DNA of 8,756 nucleotides from an uncultured Eubacteriales bacterium (lineage in GTDB: Bacteria > Bacillota > Clostridia > Lachnospirales > Lachnospiraceae). Position numbers and translations under genes: made by a program. Position 1 is the first letter of the stretch; every line of letters begins with the position of its first letter. Shown piece after piece: positions 6,963-8,756 of this stretch. The stretch spans positions 1 through 8,756 of the forward strand of contig ONWL01000068.1 in the NCBI GenBank assembly GCA_900321525.1, in the 5' to 3' direction. Below the pieces are notes generated by a model. It was given only the letters and a program-made list of their open reading frames with translations. It was not told where the DNA came from and searched no databases.

Positions 6963-6977
6963 GAGGTCATTACATAT
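6963..6977 (+). repeat. right inverted repeat of the IS110-type relic
   Basis: GAGGTCATTACATAT, the exact reverse complement of the left repeat. It follows TTGACA by one base. The flanking host sequence resumes at about 6978. Confidence 0.85.
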
Positions 6978-7031
6978 CAGTTAAAATGAGTCAATTTCAA
7001 ATTGGATGATGTCTTTTGCTATATGTGCATA

Positions 7032-7088
7032 AATTCAGGGTGTTTCTTTTTTCATTCCATCTGAGAGAGAAAAGAAACACCCTGAATT
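7032..7088. terminator. long inverted repeat between convergent genes, probable bidirectional terminator
   Basis: Arms 7032-7050 and 7070-7088 are perfectly complementary over 19 bases. In RNA the stem extends to 7053/7067 with one G-U pair, leaving a 13-base loop. The core is CAGGGTGTTTC / GAAACACCCTG. It ends 28 bases beyond the stop of the minus-strand DUF5688 gene and is the first strong hairpin after the plus-strand ABC operon. Neither side has a true U tract (GCTTTGTC on plus), so termination efficiency is uncertain. Before the mobile element landed, it would have been under 60 bases past the permease stop. Confidence 0.6.
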
Positions 7089-7116
7089 GCTTTGTCAGAT
7101 GATTTATCTGGAATCG

Positions 7117-8133
7117 TCAAAGGGATAGACTATCTAATATTTCGTCGGAACTCCCATCTGATAGCGCCAGAAGCCGATGACCGGTATGGTCATACCGGTA
7201 CAGATGTATTCCCAGAATTTCTGTTTGCGGAACTGATTCTGCATTCACTTCCTGTAGAATGGTTGTCAGAACCTGCCTGTGATCCTGCTCCAAAATGGGT
7301 GTCAACAGAACCTCATGAATGGAAGAGGGGATCAGATACAAGTCTGCCCCAAACCCATCTGCAATTTGTGACAGCACCCCTGGATAGAGCATACAGACTG
7401 CTCCATGAAAGCAGTGGGCATTGCTCAGAGAAAACAGTGGACAACTGGCATTGTGCATCATAGACAACCAACGACGGCAGATTTCCTGAAGAGAAGCAGT
7501 ATCTCGTGGAATTGCATCAGAGGAAGCAATGTCAGTCTGTTTTCCAGTGATCAAAGAAGCCAGATTGGTTTCTTCATAAAAGAACAAGGGTTCTTCTATG
7601 GGACGCAATATGGGAGGATGGAATGCAATGGAATTTTTCCATGCAGCGGCAAATAAAGTCTCCTTGGTTATTCCCCATTCCTGCAGATGATGTGTATGAA
7701 TCAATGCGGTGCCATCCAGATCACCTGTTTCAATTGAAAGTTCACATACCGCAGCCAAATCCAGATATTGTTCATAAGGGACCTCGGATAACTGCCGCCT
7801 GTTTTGACTGTGATGAATTAGTCGAATACGCAAATAGGGCTTGGGGTCAGTCAATTCGTGTAGGAACCGATAAAAGGAGGGGGCAGGATAAGGAATCTCA
7901 AAGTAGCGAAGAATCTCGTCATACAGTTGCGTCAATGGCAATCCTTTTAAATATCCCTCATAATAAGATTCCAGATAAACCATAGGTGTACAAAGTGTAT
8001 CTGGATGCTTCATATAAAGGGCAATCTGCTCCACATCATTGTTTTTTAATACCTTACGAATGGCAGGCACTTTATCTGGTATCCGAGCTCTGGCCTCTTC
8101 CAGAATCATGTGACAAAATGTTTGAAATTGCAT
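7117..8133 (-). CDS. DUF5688 family protein
   Basis: A 338-residue, apparently soluble protein without signal peptide or membrane segment. I recognise it as the DUF5688 family common in Lachnospiraceae; function is unknown. The N-terminal half is helical and charged. The pattern LHHSQNRRQLSEVPYEQYLDLA around 107-127, HHLQEWGITKETLFAAAW at 148-165, and the C-terminal block CFHGAVCMLYPGVLSQIA at 241-258 with LYLIPSSIHEVLL at 265-277 are the parts I associate with the family. The start at 8133 is chosen because AGGAGG (complement of 8140-8145) lies six bases upstream; the frame stays open to 8163 but lacks such a site. It has its own promoter and a hairpin at the ribosome binding site. It converges with the ABC operon. 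Family resemblance has been judged by eye. Confidence 0.8.
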   Translation of the reverse strand: MQFQTFCHMILEEARARIPDKVPAIRKVLKNNDVEQIALYMKHPDTLCTPMVYLESYYEGYLKGLPLTQLYDEILRYFEIPYPAPSFYRFLHELTDPKPYLRIRLIHHSQNRRQLSEVPYEQYLDLAAVCELSIETGDLDGTALIHTHHLQEWGITKETLFAAAWKNSIAFHPPILRPIEEPLFFYEETNLASLITGKQTDIASSDAIPRDTASLQEICRRWLSMMHNASCPLFSLSNAHCFHGAVCMLYPGVLSQIADGFGADLYLIPSSIHEVLLTPILEQDHRQVLTTILQEVNAESVPQTEILGIHLYRYDHTGHRLLALSDGSSDEILDSLSL

Positions 8134-8139
8134 GAAACG

Positions 8140-8167
8140 CCTCCTTTGTGGCTGTGGCAGCACAAAG
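8140..8167 (-). promoter_or_regulatory. ribosome binding site with abutting hairpin, DUF5688 gene
   Basis: On the minus strand CTTTGTG (8167-8161) pairs with CACAAAG (8150-8144), continued inward by CTG/CAG with one bulged base and a 3-base loop. The stem's last bases are the AA-AG that begin the AAAGGAGG ribosome binding site, so folding hides part of it or stacks directly against it. This could tune translation. The pairing is visible; regulation is inferred. Confidence 0.4.
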
Positions 8168-8191
8168 AAGGAAAGGAAAACGGATAAATAG

Positions 8192-8220
8192 ATTGTATCA
8201 CAATATTAGCTAAAAGTAAA
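8192..8220 (-). promoter_or_regulatory. probable sigma-A promoter of the DUF5688 gene
   Basis: Read on the minus strand: TTTACT (8220-8215), 17 bases, TACAAT (8197-8192), with TG one base before the -10 (extended -10). Start would be near 8185, giving a ~50-base leader that contains the hairpin at the ribosome binding site. A second candidate, TATAAT at 8238-8233, lies next to the tRNA terminator. Confidence 0.55.
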
Positions 8221-8252
8221 TAAAATAAGCTGATTATAAAAACTCTTTTCTT

Positions 8253-8286
8253 TTGCAAACAAAAAAGACAGGGGAAAACCTGTCTT
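8253..8286 (-). terminator. intrinsic terminator of the tRNA-Arg gene
   Basis: On the minus strand an 8-bp stem AAGACAGG (8286-8279) / CCTGTCTT (8272-8265) with a 6-base loop is followed by TTTTGTTT. It lies about ten bases past the tRNA 3' end and is a classic Rho-independent terminator. It separates the tRNA from the DUF5688 gene. Confidence 0.85.
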
Positions 8287-8296
8287 CATTCCTAAA

Positions 8297-8368
8297 TACA
8301 CCTGAAGGGAATCGAACCCCCGCTCCCGGATCCGGATTCCGGTGCTCTCTCCACTGAGCTACAGGTGC
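8297..8368 (-). tRNA. tRNA-Arg (anticodon CCG)
   Basis: A 72-base cloverleaf on the minus strand. The acceptor GCACCTG (8368-8362) pairs with CAGGTGT, with G1-U72 as wobble. The D arm is GCTC/GAGC, the anticodon stem CCGGA/TCCGG with loop ATCCGGA, giving anticodon CCG for CGG codons, and G37 follows as expected for this isoacceptor. The T arm is GGGGG/CCCTT (two G-U pairs) around TTCGATT. The discriminator is A at 8297. CCA is not encoded, so it is added after transcription. The gene has its own promoter and terminator. Confidence 0.95.
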
Positions 8369-8379
8369 ATAACACGGTT

Positions 8380-8408
8380 ATTATACAATACTTTTCTGGG
8401 AATGGCAA
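8380..8408 (-). promoter_or_regulatory. sigma-A promoter of tRNA-Arg
   Basis: On the minus strand TTGCCA (8408-8403), 17 bases, then consensus TATAAT (8385-8380). Five of six and six of six matches. Initiation near 8373 would leave only a few leader bases before the tRNA. Confidence 0.85.
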
Positions 8409-8516
8409 GAGTTGAATAGAAAAAAGTGAGAAAAAAATCAAAGGGAATTGAGTTGCTTTTTGGGGGATACTTTGATAGTATAACTTATAGCAGTGTGAGA
8501 ACTGCATAGGAGAAAT

Positions 8517-8642
8517 ATGCGAAAAAAGAGGGAATGTTCTGTTTTGGGCAGAAAACGGACAAAAGAAATATATGAAAAAACAAAACTGGAAGAAGTGGAG
8601 GCGTCAAACTATAGCGTCAAAACTTTTGCATTGGATACATAG
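8517..8642 (+). CDS. short ORF with good ribosome binding site, overlapping the next gene start
   Basis: ATG at 8517 is preceded by AGGAG (8508-8512) with four bases of spacing, better than the site of the longer frame. It encodes 41 very basic/polar residues starting MRKKRECSVLGRKRTKE and stops at 8640-8642. It is not recognisable. It overlaps the first 71 bases of the membrane-protein frame in a different frame. It could be a leader peptide controlling that gene, or not translated at all. A palindrome GCAGT/ACTGC (8490-8494, 8501-8505) lies just before its ribosome binding site. Confidence 0.3.
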   Translation: MRKKRECSVLGRKRTKEIYEKTKLEEVEASNYSVKTFALDT

Positions 8643-8756
8643 GAATGGAAAAAATTGGATCGTAACATATCAAATTCCCATTCTGGTTGTGGCAGGAGCA
8701 GTTTTTCTCTTTATACTGATTGTATTGCTTTTGGGCAGAGGAAGAACTGATGTGGC
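8572..8756 (+). CDS. N-terminus of an unrecognised single-pass membrane protein, cut by window
   Basis: The frame is open from ATG 8572 to the window end (61 complete codons). It shows a basic, Trp-rich cytoplasmic segment (MKKQNWKKWRRQTI), then a hydrophobic helix at about residues 35-54 (PILVVAGAVFLFILIVLLLG) and RGRTD after it. The K/R-rich N-terminus predicts an inside N-terminus with the rest exported (type II topology), as in many cell-wall enzymes and envelope regulators. The upstream region has no clear Shine-Dalgarno. In-frame upstream DNA is open to 8491 but has no ATG. Family cannot be told from this part. Confidence 0.6.
   Translation, partial: MKKQNWKKWRRQTIASKLLHWIHRNGKNWIVTYQIPILVVAGAVFLFILIVLLLGRGRTDV

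Larger units (their letters stand above)
6549..6977 (+). mobile_element. internally deleted IS110-family element (MITE-like relic)
   Basis: A 429-bp segment bounded by perfect 15-bp inverted repeats. Inside are a ~107-bp left noncoding part with a promoter, the N-terminal codons of an IS110-type transposase, and a right noncoding part with a hairpin and an outward TTGACA. IS110 transposases are usually about 400 residues, so roughly a kilobase is missing. Perfect repeats near the ends fit the IS1111 branch of IS110, whose members carry subterminal inverted repeats, better than the IS110 branch, which lacks them. True ends may lie a few bases outside the repeats, because IS1111 repeats are subterminal and no target duplication is expected or seen. 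It is non-autonomous, but could move in trans if a full relative exists in the genome. Confidence 0.72.

Noticed and set aside
6992..7004. Perfect palindrome CAATTT-C-AAATTG after the relic
   Set aside because: Thirteen AT-rich bases with a one-base centre; expected by chance at this composition and not tied to any promoter.
7092..7985. Plus-strand open frames opposite the DUF5688 gene
   Set aside because: They have no family resemblance and no good ribosome binding sites, and lie entirely against a minus-strand gene with clear motifs, promoter and start.
8601..8621. Direct repeat GCGTCAAA 13 bases apart
   Set aside because: Lies inside the reading frame of the terminal gene; two copies only, no further units, so not an array or a clear operator.
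1..8756. CRISPR array, prophage, toxin-antitoxin or defence system
   Set aside because: No regularly spaced repeats, no phage structural or integrase genes, and no recognisable toxin, nuclease or defence domain in any supported gene. The tRNA-Arg 3' end shows no adjacent integrase or duplicated end that would suggest an island attachment site in this window.

Overview
The window looks like a chromosomal segment of a Gram-positive gut-type Firmicute, most likely Lachnospiraceae. The reasons are protein content (a PgcA-type phosphohexomutase, a VanZ-like protein, a YtqB/MnmM-type methyltransferase and a DUF5688 protein, a family I know mainly from Lachnospiraceae), moderately AT-rich DNA, strong AGGAGG-type ribosome binding sites, and a tRNA gene without an encoded CCA. 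The assignment is by recognition only; no search was run.

Positions 2-3179 hold a tight plus-strand cluster: the 3' part of a phosphoglucomutase/phosphomannomutase gene cut by the window edge, a LacI-family regulator starting inside its stop codon (1-base overlap), and a VanZ-like membrane protein starting at or just after the regulator's stop. A strong hairpin lies inside the last codons of the mutase frame, directly before the regulator's ribosome binding site. Positions 3294-4964 carry hisC (histidinol-phosphate aminotransferase, outside any visible his operon) and an mnmM/ytqB-type SAM methyltransferase. Positions 5068-6545 carry an ABC ATPase and its membrane partner, overlapping by 7 bases.

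Four bases after the permease stop begins a 429-bp element bounded by perfect 15-bp inverted repeats (6549-6563 and 6963-6977). It contains the first ~44 codons of an IS110-family transposase fused to an unrelated tail, so it is an internally deleted, MITE-like relic. Its left repeat is complementary to the transposase ribosome binding site, and its right end carries an outward TTGACA. Beyond it, a long inverted repeat (7032-7088) sits between the plus-strand operon and a convergent minus-strand gene, and could end transcription from either side.

On the minus strand, reading leftwards from 8408, are a clear promoter, tRNA-Arg(CCG), its intrinsic terminator, a second promoter and a DUF5688 gene whose ribosome binding site abuts a stable hairpin. 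At the right edge a plus-strand gene for an unrecognised single-pass membrane protein begins and runs off the window. A short ORF with a much better ribosome binding site overlaps its start in another frame.

Most of the window is ordinary housekeeping sequence. The parts most worth a second look are the IS110-type relic with its apparent anti-read-through design, the mutase-tail hairpin, and the competing hairpins before the ABC operon. I did not find a convincing new multi-gene system.
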